The notes under the pieces: generated by a model
The model's database searches: none
What the model was told of the DNA's origin: nothing
Seen by the model: only the letters and a program-made list of their open reading frames with translations
NCBI GenBank assembly: GCA_002796165.1
Contig: PCWF01000267.1
Location: 16,357 to 40,705, forward strand
Reading direction: 5' to 3'
Source: Nitrospinae bacterium CG11_big_fil_rev_8_21_14_0_20_56_8
GTDB lineage: Bacteria > Nitrospinota > Nitrospinia > Nitrospinales > VA-1
Length of the DNA stretch: 24,349 bases
Program-made: the position numbers and the translations under genes
Shown here: piece after piece, positions 1 through 7,715 of the stretch
How positions within the stretch are numbered: the first letter of the stretch is position 1
Layout of the letters: each line of letters begins with the position of its first letter

Positions 1-110
1 TGGAGGGAGATCCCCCCCCCCTCCCGCCCGCGCTCCTTGAGAATGGCCGCGGCCACCGAACTGTCCACACCGCCGCTCATCGCGGCGACGATTTTATTAT
101 TTTCCGTCAT
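1..110 (-). CDS. mnmA: tRNA-specific 2-thiouridylase MnmA, N-terminal fragment
   Basis: Only the first 36 codons lie in the window; the gene continues past the left edge. The enzyme uses ATP to activate U34 of tRNA Glu, Gln and Lys for 2-thiolation in the cytoplasm. The translation begins MTENNKIVAAMSGGVDSSVA, whose SGGVDSS is the PP-loop pyrophosphatase motif of MnmA and related N-type ATP pyrophosphatases. The residues after the first helix, GREGGGISL, align without a gap with the family pattern G-Y-x-V-x-G-V-T-L, so a run of ten G on the coding strand is read in frame. The start is ATG at 110 with a close AAGGG upstream. It lies 101 bases downstream of rsmD on the same strand. Other PP-loop enzymes (QueC, NadE, GuaA) cannot be wholly excluded from this short piece, but the wording fits MnmA best. 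Confidence 0.85.
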   Translation of the reverse strand, partial: MTENNKIVAAMSGGVDSSVAAAILKERGREGGGISL

Positions 111-211
111 GATCCCTTATCGCAGGGTAAAAAAACCGGTTTCCATCGTATCAGTTTAACACAGATCGGGAGGCAAGCCGGTAGCCAAGGACAAGTTCCC
201 GCATCCCCCCA

Positions 212-802
212 TTATTGCGCGCGGGACGGGCTGAAAAATGATAGCACCGTGTCCCCCAGCCGCCTCTCCCGCCCTTTCAATAACGGCCCGTAAACCTCAT
301 CGAGGTTCTTTTTGCGGAAATGCTCCACGGCGACCCTTCCCTCATCGCTCAAAATATTTGCCGCACCGATGGCGGAAAGGCACCGGCCATACAAATCGTC
401 GGCAAAGGGAGGATCGACATAAATGAAATCGAACCGTTCCCCATTCTCCGTCAAACGGGTCAATGCCCTCAGCGCATCGGTTTTCATAAGCGTCCAACGC
501 GGTTCCGGATCCACCGGGTCCCTTTCTTCCTTCCCGAACCGGCATCGCGCGAGGTTGGCAAGGATAATTTTTTGGGCGCGCGAATCGGGTTCAACGAACA
601 CCACCCGGGAGGCTCCCCGGCTGAGCGCTTCGATGCCCATGTTGCCCGTGCCCGCGAACAGATCCAGGAAGGCCAGGCCGTCCAGATTTTGACCGATCAA
701 ATTGAAATAGGATTCCTTGACCCGGTCGAGCGTGGGGCGCACACCGGACGGGCCCGGACCCACAAGCGAAGTCCCTTTCGCCGACCCCGAAATGACGCGC
801 AT
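212..802 (-). CDS. rsmD: 16S rRNA (guanine(966)-N(2))-methyltransferase RsmD
   Basis: This 196-residue enzyme transfers a methyl group from S-adenosylmethionine to the N2 of G966 in 16S rRNA. The sequence starts MRVISGSAKG and has the family signature RPTLDRVKES near residue 22, the SAM-binding loop DLFAGTG at 47-53, VEPD at 70-73 and the catalytic DPPF at 130-133. Its length matches the family. An upstream in-frame ATG at 871 would add 23 residues unlike any RsmD. The start at 802 has GGAGAGAGG just upstream and begins exactly where family members do. The gene is divergent from tRNA-Gln, with a likely promoter overlapping the tRNA promoter, and mnmA follows on the same strand, so this looks like a small RNA-modification operon. 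Confidence 0.93.
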   Translation of the reverse strand: MRVISGSAKGTSLVGPGPSGVRPTLDRVKESYFNLIGQNLDGLAFLDLFAGTGNMGIEALSRGASRVVFVEPDSRAQKIILANLARCRFGKEERDPVDPEPRWTLMKTDALRALTRLTENGERFDFIYVDPPFADDLYGRCLSAIGAANILSDEGRVAVEHFRKKNLDEVYGPLLKGRERRLGDTVLSFFSPSRAQ

Positions 803-880
803 GCAACCTCTCTCCACAACCCGTGCGGCCCCGTTTGGGCGGGGTGAAAATGGAAAAAAACAGGAATTCAATACGTTAGA

Positions 881-908
881 ATTTAACTTGACACCGTTGG
901 ATTATCAA
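881..908 (-). promoter_or_regulatory. Possible sigma-70 promoter for rsmD
   Basis: On the minus strand TTGATA (908-903, five of six to consensus) is followed after 16 bases by TTAAAT (886-881, four of six). It points at rsmD, 79 bases away, and occupies the same DNA as the tRNA-Gln promoter on the other strand. Confidence 0.35.
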
Positions 909-915
909 ATAAAAT
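888..915 (+). promoter_or_regulatory. Sigma-70 promoter of tRNA-Gln
   Basis: A perfect TTGACA -35 box (888-893), a 16-base spacer and TAAAAT (910-915, five of six) lie 18 bases before the first base of tRNA-Gln, which places the transcription start only about ten bases upstream of the tRNA. Confidence 0.75.
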
Positions 916-933
916 AGCTCGACACACAAGCGC

Positions 934-1007
934 TCGGGCATCGTCTAACGGCAGGACGTCAGGTTCTGGCCCTGAAAATCGAGGTTCGAATCCTTGTGCC
1001 CGAGCCA
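934..1007 (+). tRNA. tRNA-Gln (anticodon CTG)
   Basis: The 74-base sequence folds into a full cloverleaf: acceptor TCGGGCA/TGCCCGA, D stem GTC/GAC, anticodon stem TCAGG/CCTGA with loop TTCTGGC, T stem CGAGG/CCTTG with loop TTCGAAT, discriminator G and encoded CCA. The anticodon CTG reads CAG (glutamine). Position 1 is U, typical of bacterial tRNA-Gln. The variable loop is only four bases. Confidence 0.95.
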
Positions 1008-1034
1008 ATCCCGCTGGCCACCCGTTAATAAACG

Positions 1035-1505
1035 ATGAACCCATACCGCAATCCCTTTATCGTAGGGTTATGGTGCCCTATTTACCTTACTGTGGCAACC
1101 TGGGCCATCGTCAACGATTTTCTGATGGCGGCGATGTTCATCATGGGGACTCTCGGCATCATCGGCGCTTACGTTTCGGACTTCCCCCTGCTTCCCAGCC
1201 TTTACATGAACGAAGTGGCCCACAAGACGGCCCTCTCGGCTCTTTTGGGGATCGTCCTGGGATTGATGCTGTTTTTGACCTTCACGGTTGTTTCGACGGG
1301 AGATGACGCGGAATCCTCCCACATCTCCACAGGGGGAAAATTTTTACTGACCTGGGCGGTGATGACCCTGCCCTCGTATCCGCTGATGGTGTACTTCATC
1401 TCCAAGGTCAACAAACGCGACCTGGAAGCGGAAGAGGGAATCCGCAAAGCCAAAAAGAATAAGACCGGCGGAGGCCCGCCGATCATGGACCGGGATGGAT
1501 TTTAA
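1035..1505 (+). CDS. Small integral membrane protein of unknown function
   Basis: This 156-residue protein is not recognised. It has four strongly hydrophobic stretches at about residues 8-27, 30-50, 65-87 and 103-123, followed by a charged C-terminal tail with several lysines, which by the positive-inside rule should be cytoplasmic. No catalytic or metal-binding motif is visible. The ATG at 1035 has no clear Shine-Dalgarno sequence (the upstream bases are TTAATAAACG), so the start is moderately certain. The gene sits alone between two tRNA genes on the same strand and could be read through from the tRNA-Gln promoter. Coding is supported by long uninterrupted, ordered hydrophobic segments and normal amino-acid use. 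Confidence 0.7.
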   Translation: MNPYRNPFIVGLWCPIYLTVATWAIVNDFLMAAMFIMGTLGIIGAYVSDFPLLPSLYMNEVAHKTALSALLGIVLGLMLFLTFTVVSTGDDAESSHISTGGKFLLTWAVMTLPSYPLMVYFISKVNKRDLEAEEGIRKAKKNKTGGGPPIMDRDGF

Positions 1506-1574
1506 AAACTTCGGCTCGGGATGTTCTTAAATCATTCCGGAAAATCCTGAACGAATTGATCATTTACAGAAACT

Positions 1575-1650
1575 GGCCCCATCGTCTAGAGGCCCAGGAC
1601 GCCGCCCTCTCACGGCGGAAACAGGGGTTCGATTCCCCTTGGGGCTACCA
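1575..1650 (+). tRNA. tRNA-Glu (anticodon CTC)
   Basis: The 76-base cloverleaf has acceptor GGCCCCA/TGGGGCT (one G-U pair), anticodon stem CCGCC/GGCGG with loop CTCTCAC, a T loop TTCGATT within an AGGGG/CCCCT stem, discriminator A and encoded CCA. The anticodon CTC reads GAG (glutamate). The D-arm GTCTAGAGGCCCAGGAC is the same as in many bacterial tRNA-Glu genes. Confidence 0.96.
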
Positions 1651-1772
1651 ACCTTCGGGCTGGAGCGAATGTTGGTTTGCCGAACAACGAGTCCCGATGG
1701 GGACTTGATCCTCCCCCCCCTGCCCGGTTCCCGCTCCCGCCATAAACAGGTATTGAAAAATCTCCCTTGGTC

Positions 1773-1887
1773 ATCCTGAGTCCTTCGGCAAACTCAGGAT
1801 AAACTCCGCAAAGGATTGGGCCTGTTTTGAAAATCAAGCTGGACCAGGGGTTGGAACAAGATTCTTCGCCGCCTTGCGGCTCAGAAT
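1773..1887. repeat. Pair of palindromic elements, dispersed-repeat-like
   Basis: The first palindrome (1773-1800) has a perfect 9-bp stem ATCCTGAGT/ACTCAGGAT and a 10-base loop. The second (1861-1887) pairs ATTCT/AGAAT and GCCGC/GCGGC around a CTT loop, with a two-base internal mismatch. Wording of the type TCATTCTGAG...GAAGAAT is familiar from short intergenic repeats scattered through many environmental bacterial genomes. Whether it is repeated in this genome cannot be seen from one window. Confidence 0.55.
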
Positions 1888-2185
1888 GACACCTCAATGA
1901 ATATTTCAGCAACCCGCTTAAGGTCCAGGTTACCGCTGACGATTCCCCTCCCCCCCAAAGCGGTACTTTTCCTGATTGAATTTTTCCTGCTCGCTAATTC
2001 AGACCTGTATTTGAGGCCACCCGAAAGTGCCCTTTCACCACGCAACAAAAAACCAGGTGGAGGTTTTGTCCTCTAACCCGGTCCGGTTTGAATCTGGAGG
2101 GATTCGTTTTTCGGCTTTGCCCCGATGTTAACCCATCGGGTCATGTCGCAATCATCAATTTAACCTTTCTACCAACTTCCCCGAG

Positions 2186-2209
2186 CCCCGGTTTATGTTT
2201 TAGCGGGGA
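2186..2209. repeat. Short imperfect palindrome, copy 1
   Basis: CCCCGGTTTATGTT (2186-2199) followed by a GCGGGG arm can fold with the leading CCCCG. The same 14 bases followed by a GCGGG arm occur at 7150-7171. Both copies lie downstream of a response regulator gene on the minus strand. Confidence 0.35.
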
Positions 2210-2279
2210 TTAAATCAAGACAAAGGGTCCCGAGGGGATTGCCGAAGCTTACGGCCGATGTTCAACTGCCGGTTAGAGG

Positions 2280-2732
2280 TTAGTGTTTTTCCAAATCCCT
2301 GATCCGTTGTTTTAATTCTTTATTTTCTTTTTGCAGATTCCTGAGGGAGAGTTGGGTTTTCACTCTCATCTGCACGTCGAGCGCGTCAAAAGGCTTGGTG
2401 ATGTAATCCACGGCCCCGACCCGGTAACCCAGATTTTTTTGAAGCTTCTCGTCCATTCCGCTGATAAAAATTATAGGGATATCCCGGGTCTTCGGATTTT
2501 CTTTGATGACCTGGCACACATTGTATCCGTCAATCCCCGGCATCAGCACGTCCAGTAAAATCAAATCGGGGAGAAACTCGAAGACAACGACCAGGGCATC
2601 CTCGCCGCTGGTGGCGAAAGCCAACCGGTACCCTTCGTCCTTGAAGGTATCTTTCAAAATGGCAAGGTTGGTCTGCGAATCGTCCACACATAATATTTTT
2701 ACTTCGCCTGTTTCGGAAAGAGATTCATTCAT
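2280..2732 (-). CDS. Single-domain response regulator (CheY-like) with C-terminal coiled coil
   Basis: This 150-residue protein is a phosphoacceptor receiver without an output domain. The receiver spans about residues 12-127, with acidic pocket D17-D18, phospho-acceptor D61 in LILLDVLMPG, switch residue S91 and conserved K113 in ITKPFD. Residues 128-149 form a charged heptad-like helix (RNLQKENKELKQRIRDLEKH) that could dimerise the protein or dock it to a kinase. Its ATG overlaps the stop region of the upstream hybrid kinase by eight bases (ATGAATGA), a translational-coupling arrangement, so it is the likely partner that receives phosphate from the kinase's HPt domain. The final target (motility, second messenger or other) cannot be read from the sequence. 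Confidence 0.9.
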   Translation of the reverse strand: MNESLSETGEVKILCVDDSQTNLAILKDTFKDEGYRLAFATSGEDALVVVFEFLPDLILLDVLMPGIDGYNVCQVIKENPKTRDIPIIFISGMDEKLQKNLGYRVGAVDYITKPFDALDVQMRVKTQLSLRNLQKENKELKQRIRDLEKH

Positions 2733-5700
2733 TTGCGATACTTTCTAAAGTTTGTAAGATTTCTTTTTTGTTGAATTGTTGTGACAATCCCCCTAAATAT
2801 TCTGCCAAATCGTGTCCATAAGTTTCAATGGACTCCAGTTCGGGAAGCTGTTTTTCAAACTCGCTGAACATTCCCATTTTGACGTTTTTGACAAGGGATT
2901 TCAACAAGGGGTCTGGAATCCTGATTTTAGAAAAATCCAACTCCCGTTTGCCGGTATTGGAGGCTTCGAATCCATGAGCCCGCAACCCGTTCAAAACCAG
3001 GTTCAGTTTCCCCTCGAAAACGGGCAGAACTTTTTCATAGTCTGCATTTGCTTTATCTCTTATCGCCTTTTCCAAATTCCCCGCGGACGCACTCAGCTCC
3101 TGAGCGCCCAGATTTGCCCCCACCCCTTTGACCGTATGAGCCAGGACTTCCGCCTGTTTTTCTTCGCCGGCACTCAAAAGGGATTTTATTTTCTGCGCGG
3201 AACCTGAAAAATCATCCAGAAGCTTGCCCAATAATCTCCGGTAAAGTTGTTTGTTTCCTCCAATAATATTCAATCCGTTTGCAACGTCGATTCCGGGCAG
3301 GTCGGGAATGGAATCGTCTGGAGACGGGCTTGCCCCGGCGGATGCCAGAGCGGTTGCAGGGGAAGGCGGCCGTTTTCCGGGTTTGATCCACCGGTTGAGC
3401 GCGGAAAAGAGTTGTTTGGAATCGATGGGTTTGGAAACGTGATCATTCATCCCGACATCCAGGCATTTTTCCCGGTCGCCGGACATGGCATTGGCCGTCA
3501 TGGCAATGATGGGGAGGGATTTATATTTCGGATTTCCTCGAATACTTCGGGTCGCTTCGAATCCGTCCATCACGGGCATTTGCAGGTCCATCAGCACGCA
3601 GTCGAAATCTCCGTTTGCAAGGAGGTTCAACCCTTCCTGACCATTATTTGCGATGGTAACCGCCAACCCGGCCTGTTCTAAAACTTCCAGGGCCACTTCC
3701 TGGTTAATTTCGTTGTCTTCGACCAGTAACACTTTGGCCCCAAGGATCTCTTGCATGATCCCGGGTTGACTTCCAGCCTCCGGGGCGGTCTTCAATTTCT
3801 TGCCAGATCCTTTGCCGAAAACTCCCATTATAGTGTTCATCAAGCTTGAAGGCGTGACGGGTTTAACCAGGAACCCATCCAATCCAGCCTGTTGAGCCTG
3901 GGTCATGACTTCTTCGCTCCCATACGCGGTCAACATGATAATGATAGGCGCGGGTTGGAGCTTGGAATTTTTTTTGATCCGCTTCGATGCCTCGATGCCA
4001 TCAATTCCCGGCATTTTCCAATCCATGATTATCAATTCAAACGGAGTTTCCTGGGGTTCGTCCAACATGGCCAGAGCCTCTTCGCCAGATACCGCCCGGG
4101 ACACTTTGAATGAAAGGGATTCCAGGGAGGCTTGAAGAATATCCAGCGTCGCCTGGTTGTCATCGACCAAAAGAATATGCATCCCCTTGAGGTCTTGAGA
4201 GGCTTCCGCGGATTTTTTGGCTTTTTGAATGGGGCAACTGAAACGGGCGGTAAAAATAAAGCGGCTCCCTTGACCCACCTCGCTTTCGACCCAAATTTCA
4301 CCGTGCATTTTTTCGACCAGTTTTTTCGAGATTGCCAACCCCAACCCCGTTCCACCATACTTTCGGGTGGTGGTGGTATCGGCTTGACTGAAAGATTTAA
4401 ATAATCGATCCATCTGCTCCTGGGTCAAACCGATTCCGGAATCCCGCACCTCAAATCTAAGCGTTACCGACTCCTGGCTTTCTTCGATATTTTCGATGGA
4501 AACGATTACCTCTCCCTTTTCCGTGAATTTGACGGCGTTATTGACAAGATTTGTGAGAACCTGCCCCAACCGCAAGGGATCGCCCATCAAATAGGTTGGC
4601 ACCGCTTTATCGACTGAAAAGACTATTTCCAGTCCCTTCTCATGGGCTTTTTGGGTGACGAGGGTCGAAAGCCGTTCCAATACTTCGGCGATGCTGAATT
4701 TCACGAATTCCATATCCATTTTCCCGGCTTCAATCTTCGAGAAATCAAGAATGTCGTTGATGATGCCCAGGAGGGATTTGGAAGAAATTAAAATTTTGGA
4801 CAGGTAATTCTGCTGTTTGGGATTCAAGTCGGTTTTCAGAGCCAGTTGGCTCATGCCGATGATCGCGTTCATTGGGGTCCGGATCTCGTGACTCATATTT
4901 GCCAGGAAATCGGATTTTGCCGTATCGGCCGCCTCGGCTTTTTGCTTGGCGACTTTCATTTCATTTTCGGCTTGTTTCCGAATCGCAATGTCCAAACAAG
5001 CCCGTATGGAGAGGGGAATGGTTTCTATGGCTTGTTCGAGCCAATGGATCTGGTTGGAGGTAAATTCTTCGAAGGACCCCAGTTCCAGAACCCCGACAAC
5101 GGCGTCGTGGTAAAGCAGGGGGTAAAGCAAAATAAATCGAGGCGCTGTTTCGCCGAAACCAAAACCGACGCGAACATCGTCCGGAATGTTATTGACCCGA
5201 ATAATTTTCTTCTGCAATGCGGCCTTTCCCACCAACCCCGATCCCAGTTCAAATGTTTCCTTAATACTGCCGCTTTTTGGATAACCGTGGCTTGCCACGC
5301 GTTGCAATAAATTGTCCGAATTTAAAATGAACACCGCGCCCAGCGGAAGATTCAGGTAATCCATCAGTGACATCAGAATATTCCCGCCCAACTCCGCAAT
5401 CTCCTGTTCCCCGTGCATGCTCGCGCTCAGTTTATGCAGACCTGCCTTTTGCTCATCGGTTTCTCTTTTTTCCTCGGCATGTTTTCGCATGGCAACCAGG
5501 GATTTTTCAAAATCCCCACTCAATCCGAAATCCCGGGTATCCGTCCGACCTTCAAGCAAGCCGCGGCTGTGAGCGATGAACACCCGCAATCCATCCAGGA
5601 GCCTGTTGCAAGATCGGCCCAACATCCCGACTTCATCATCCGATGACACAGGAAGTTTTTCCTGATTGAGCACCCCATCGCTCATTTGCATCAACGTATT

Positions 5701-6852
5701 GGAAACTCTTCGGACGGGATTGATCACGACGGTTGCGAGATAATACGCAATAAAAATAAGCAGGAGGAGGGTAACCGCCGCACACACGATGACGGACATC
5801 CGGACACTTTTTTGGTTATCTCTTACTATTCCGGAAAAAATATTTACCAGATCATTGCTGTACCGCCGCATGACGTTTGAGGTGACGATGATATCTTCCT
5901 GGGCAAGCCGGTAGGGCAACGAATTGACTTCAGACGTCAATAAAATCTGGACGCCATTTTTGAAGTTGGCCAGTTCATTCTCGATTTTACTTATGGTGGC
6001 CTGGGCGATGGGCAAGTCGATCGCGTTCATGTTTGAGAATTCATCCGCCTCCATATCGGCGGGATAACTTCCGCCCGACTTGGCCGCCGCCAGAGTCTTG
6101 GAAAATATTTCCTCGGCCCTTTCGTACTCCTTCAAACTGGGGTTGATTTCCACTTCCCCTAAAGCCACATTTTCGGAAAACAACAATTTATAACGACGAA
6201 TTCCCAGCATATCGCCGATTTGAAATGGCTTTTTCTTGATTTGCGTATGGCAGGAAGCACAGGCCTGGACCGTAGCTAAGTCGGCCGAGTAAAAATTGAG
6301 ATAAAGTTTGTCATCCTCCTTGTAAACCTTGGTGAATAATTTCTCGGGATTAGCCTTTAAAAAATCATTGGCTTCCCGATCCGCGGGGGTTTGGAGTTCC
6401 TGGTTTGGATTTACCGGAGCCTCGGAAAAGATATCGATTTTAAAAGGTCTTCCCGTTCCAAAACTTGTATTTACCAGCCGCGTGAAGGTGGCCGGGTAAG
6501 GAATGGCTGGATGGGTTTCCTCTTCCGGATGCATGGAAATTTTGATATTGGATTTTTTAGCGACCTCGATAACCGACTGGGTATACAACATCCGCATTTG
6601 CGTCACATAATCATCCAGCGATAGAACATTTTGCTCCATGCTCTTAATTCTTCCTTTTGCCATGGCGTACCCGAACACAGACTTTCCCATCGCCTGACTC
6701 AGCATGCGTTGGCGGCCCAAAGCGTTGGTTATCTGGGCATCCTCTTCGGAATTTTTCTGGAACCAAAAGGTTAAAAACGCGGAAATCAAAACGACAAGAA
6801 ACAGGAGGGAAAAACTGCAATAAACTTTTAGTTTGAGGGAGAGATTTCGCAT
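2725..6852 (-). CDS. Membrane hybrid sensor histidine kinase with heme-type sensor, GAF, two receivers and HPt
   Basis: This 1375-residue protein carries a whole phosphorelay in one chain. Order: TM1 (about 8-30); a periplasmic helix GRQRMLSQAMGKS (46-58) of the PilJ/NarX P-box type; a DUF3365/Tll0287-like region ending in C198-A-S-C201-H202, a c-type heme attachment motif; TM2 (351-374); HAMP (375-425); GAF (485-625); HisKA with SHEIRTP and H655; HATPase with NLVNNAVKF, DSGIG and GTGLG; receiver 1 with D944; receiver 2 with D1089; and HPt with H1239 in AHTVKG. A TTG at 6903 would add 17 non-family residues ahead of TM1, so ATG 6852 is preferred, although its Shine-Dalgarno is weak. The stop overlaps the downstream regulator. 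By family knowledge it should sense a redox-active or small gaseous or anionic ligand in the periplasm; the ligand itself is inferred. Confidence 0.92.
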   Translation of the reverse strand: MRNLSLKLKVYCSFSLLFLVVLISAFLTFWFQKNSEEDAQITNALGRQRMLSQAMGKSVFGYAMAKGRIKSMEQNVLSLDDYVTQMRMLYTQSVIEVAKKSNIKISMHPEEETHPAIPYPATFTRLVNTSFGTGRPFKIDIFSEAPVNPNQELQTPADREANDFLKANPEKLFTKVYKEDDKLYLNFYSADLATVQACASCHTQIKKKPFQIGDMLGIRRYKLLFSENVALGEVEINPSLKEYERAEEIFSKTLAAAKSGGSYPADMEADEFSNMNAIDLPIAQATISKIENELANFKNGVQILLTSEVNSLPYRLAQEDIIVTSNVMRRYSNDLVNIFSGIVRDNQKSVRMSVIVCAAVTLLLLIFIAYYLATVVINPVRRVSNTLMQMSDGVLNQEKLPVSSDDEVGMLGRSCNRLLDGLRVFIAHSRGLLEGRTDTRDFGLSGDFEKSLVAMRKHAEEKRETDEQKAGLHKLSASMHGEQEIAELGGNILMSLMDYLNLPLGAVFILNSDNLLQRVASHGYPKSGSIKETFELGSGLVGKAALQKKIIRVNNIPDDVRVGFGFGETAPRFILLYPLLYHDAVVGVLELGSFEEFTSNQIHWLEQAIETIPLSIRACLDIAIRKQAENEMKVAKQKAEAADTAKSDFLANMSHEIRTPMNAIIGMSQLALKTDLNPKQQNYLSKILISSKSLLGIINDILDFSKIEAGKMDMEFVKFSIAEVLERLSTLVTQKAHEKGLEIVFSVDKAVPTYLMGDPLRLGQVLTNLVNNAVKFTEKGEVIVSIENIEESQESVTLRFEVRDSGIGLTQEQMDRLFKSFSQADTTTTRKYGGTGLGLAISKKLVEKMHGEIWVESEVGQGSRFIFTARFSCPIQKAKKSAEASQDLKGMHILLVDDNQATLDILQASLESLSFKVSRAVSGEEALAMLDEPQETPFELIIMDWKMPGIDGIEASKRIKKNSKLQPAPIIIMLTAYGSEEVMTQAQQAGLDGFLVKPVTPSSLMNTIMGVFGKGSGKKLKTAPEAGSQPGIMQEILGAKVLLVEDNEINQEVALEVLEQAGLAVTIANNGQEGLNLLANGDFDCVLMDLQMPVMDGFEATRSIRGNPKYKSLPIIAMTANAMSGDREKCLDVGMNDHVSKPIDSKQLFSALNRWIKPGKRPPSPATALASAGASPSPDDSIPDLPGIDVANGLNIIGGNKQLYRRLLGKLLDDFSGSAQKIKSLLSAGEEKQAEVLAHTVKGVGANLGAQELSASAGNLEKAIRDKANADYEKVLPVFEGKLNLVLNGLRAHGFEASNTGKRELDFSKIRIPDPLLKSLVKNVKMGMFSEFEKQLPELESIETYGHDLAEYLGGLSQQFNKKEILQTLESIANE

Positions 6853-7301
6853 CTTTAAACAAGCCCTGCATACCGGAACAGGCCACCCCTTTCGGAATTT
6901 CAATCCGGGCCCAACGGTTCCCTGTATCCAGCTTCAGGCTTTGTTATGGTTATCGATTATTAAAAACTCCTTGAAATTACGGGCAAGTAAAAAGAAGAAA
7001 GTTTCGGCTTTAAATTTAAAAGCGTTTTCCGCAAATGCGTTCGAGAACCTGCGCCACTTAAATGTAGGGTCACGCCTTAATTTTTTAATCGCAGGATGCG
7101 GGAGTATTTTACCGCAATCCCGATTTAACACCAAATGTGAAAGTTGCCTCCCCGGTTTATGTTCGGCGGGATTCAGGCCATTTGTTTGGTTTCAGAAATT
7201 TTCGACTTGAGGCTCTTTACGGAGCACGTCTTGCGGAGCCCGGACGGGTGGTTGGGGTCGGAAACGGCGGAATCGGTTTAAACGATCAATTCCTTTCCGG
7301 T
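6853..7301. other. Intergenic region upstream of the hybrid kinase
   Basis: No gene is supported in these 449 bases, which are more AT-rich than the flanks. The region must contain the kinase promoter (minus strand), but no pair of boxes is good enough to call. It holds the second copy of a short palindromic motif at 7150-7171. Confidence 0.5.
7150..7173. repeat. Short imperfect palindrome, copy 2
   Basis: CCCCGGTTTATGTT (7150-7163) followed by a GCGGGATT arm is identical over 14 bases to the copy at 2186 and similar beyond. It lies downstream of the regulator gene on the minus strand, as copy 1 does. Confidence 0.35.
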
Positions 7302-7715
7302 TCAGCGGTCGATGTTGGTTTCGAAACCACGCCCTTCTTCCTCTAAACCGAGGGCTTGACCGATGACTTTGCCAAGATGGTCGATATCTATGGGCTTCAC
7401 CAAATGTGTGTAGGCACCCAGATCGACGCATTCGCGCGCTATTTTGAAAGACGATTCCCCCGTCGTCATAATCACCCGGGCATCGGGTTTTTTAAGCATA
7501 ATCTGCTTCAGGCATTCGATCCCATTCACACCGGGAATATTGATATCCAATAAAACCAGGTCGGGTTCGAATCCGGCAAATAATTGCACCGCTCGTTTCC
7601 CGTCAATTGCCAATTTAACCGTACAGCCGACGCTTTCCAAATAGTCCATCATTACTTCCTGGGAGAAAGGATCATCCTCAACGACCAGGATTTTCTTATT
7701 GGCCAATATGCTCAT
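7302..7715 (-). CDS. Single-domain response regulator (CheY-like)
   Basis: This 137-residue protein is a stand-alone receiver. Visible are the acidic pair D14-D15 in VVEDDPFS, the phospho-acceptor D57 in LVLLDINIPG, threonines T84-T85 in the switch position and K107 in LVKPID. There is no DNA-binding or enzymatic output; the last 15 residues are acidic, then polar. It is transcribed in the same direction as the hybrid kinase but 449 bases upstream, so it probably forms a separate unit that may still exchange phosphate with that kinase or its HPt domain. The start ATG at 7715 has only a weak ribosome site (GAAGAT), with a better GGAGG lying too far upstream. Confidence 0.9.
   Translation of the reverse strand: MSILANKKILVVEDDPFSQEVMMDYLESVGCTVKLAIDGKRAVQLFAGFEPDLVLLDINIPGVNGIECLKQIMLKKPDARVIMTTGESSFKIARECVDLGAYTHLVKPIDIDHLGKVIGQALGLEEEGRGFETNIDR

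Larger units (their letters stand above)
1651..2279. other. Non-coding stretch with palindromic repeats
   Basis: There is no credible gene in these 629 bases. Besides the repeat pair listed separately there is a perfect 7-bp hairpin CCCGATG/CATCGGG at 2121-2140 without a T tract, several C runs, and one copy of a short motif at 2186-2199 that recurs near 7150. Confidence 0.6.

Noticed and set aside
1610..1912. 100-codon minus-strand frame ending in tRNA-Glu
   Set aside because: It runs through the palindromic repeats and into the tRNA; products of this kind are familiar spurious predictions.
6853..6903. TTG start adding 17 residues to the hybrid kinase
   Set aside because: The extra residues (WPVPVCRACLK) precede a normal membrane-protein start and no better ribosome site supports them.
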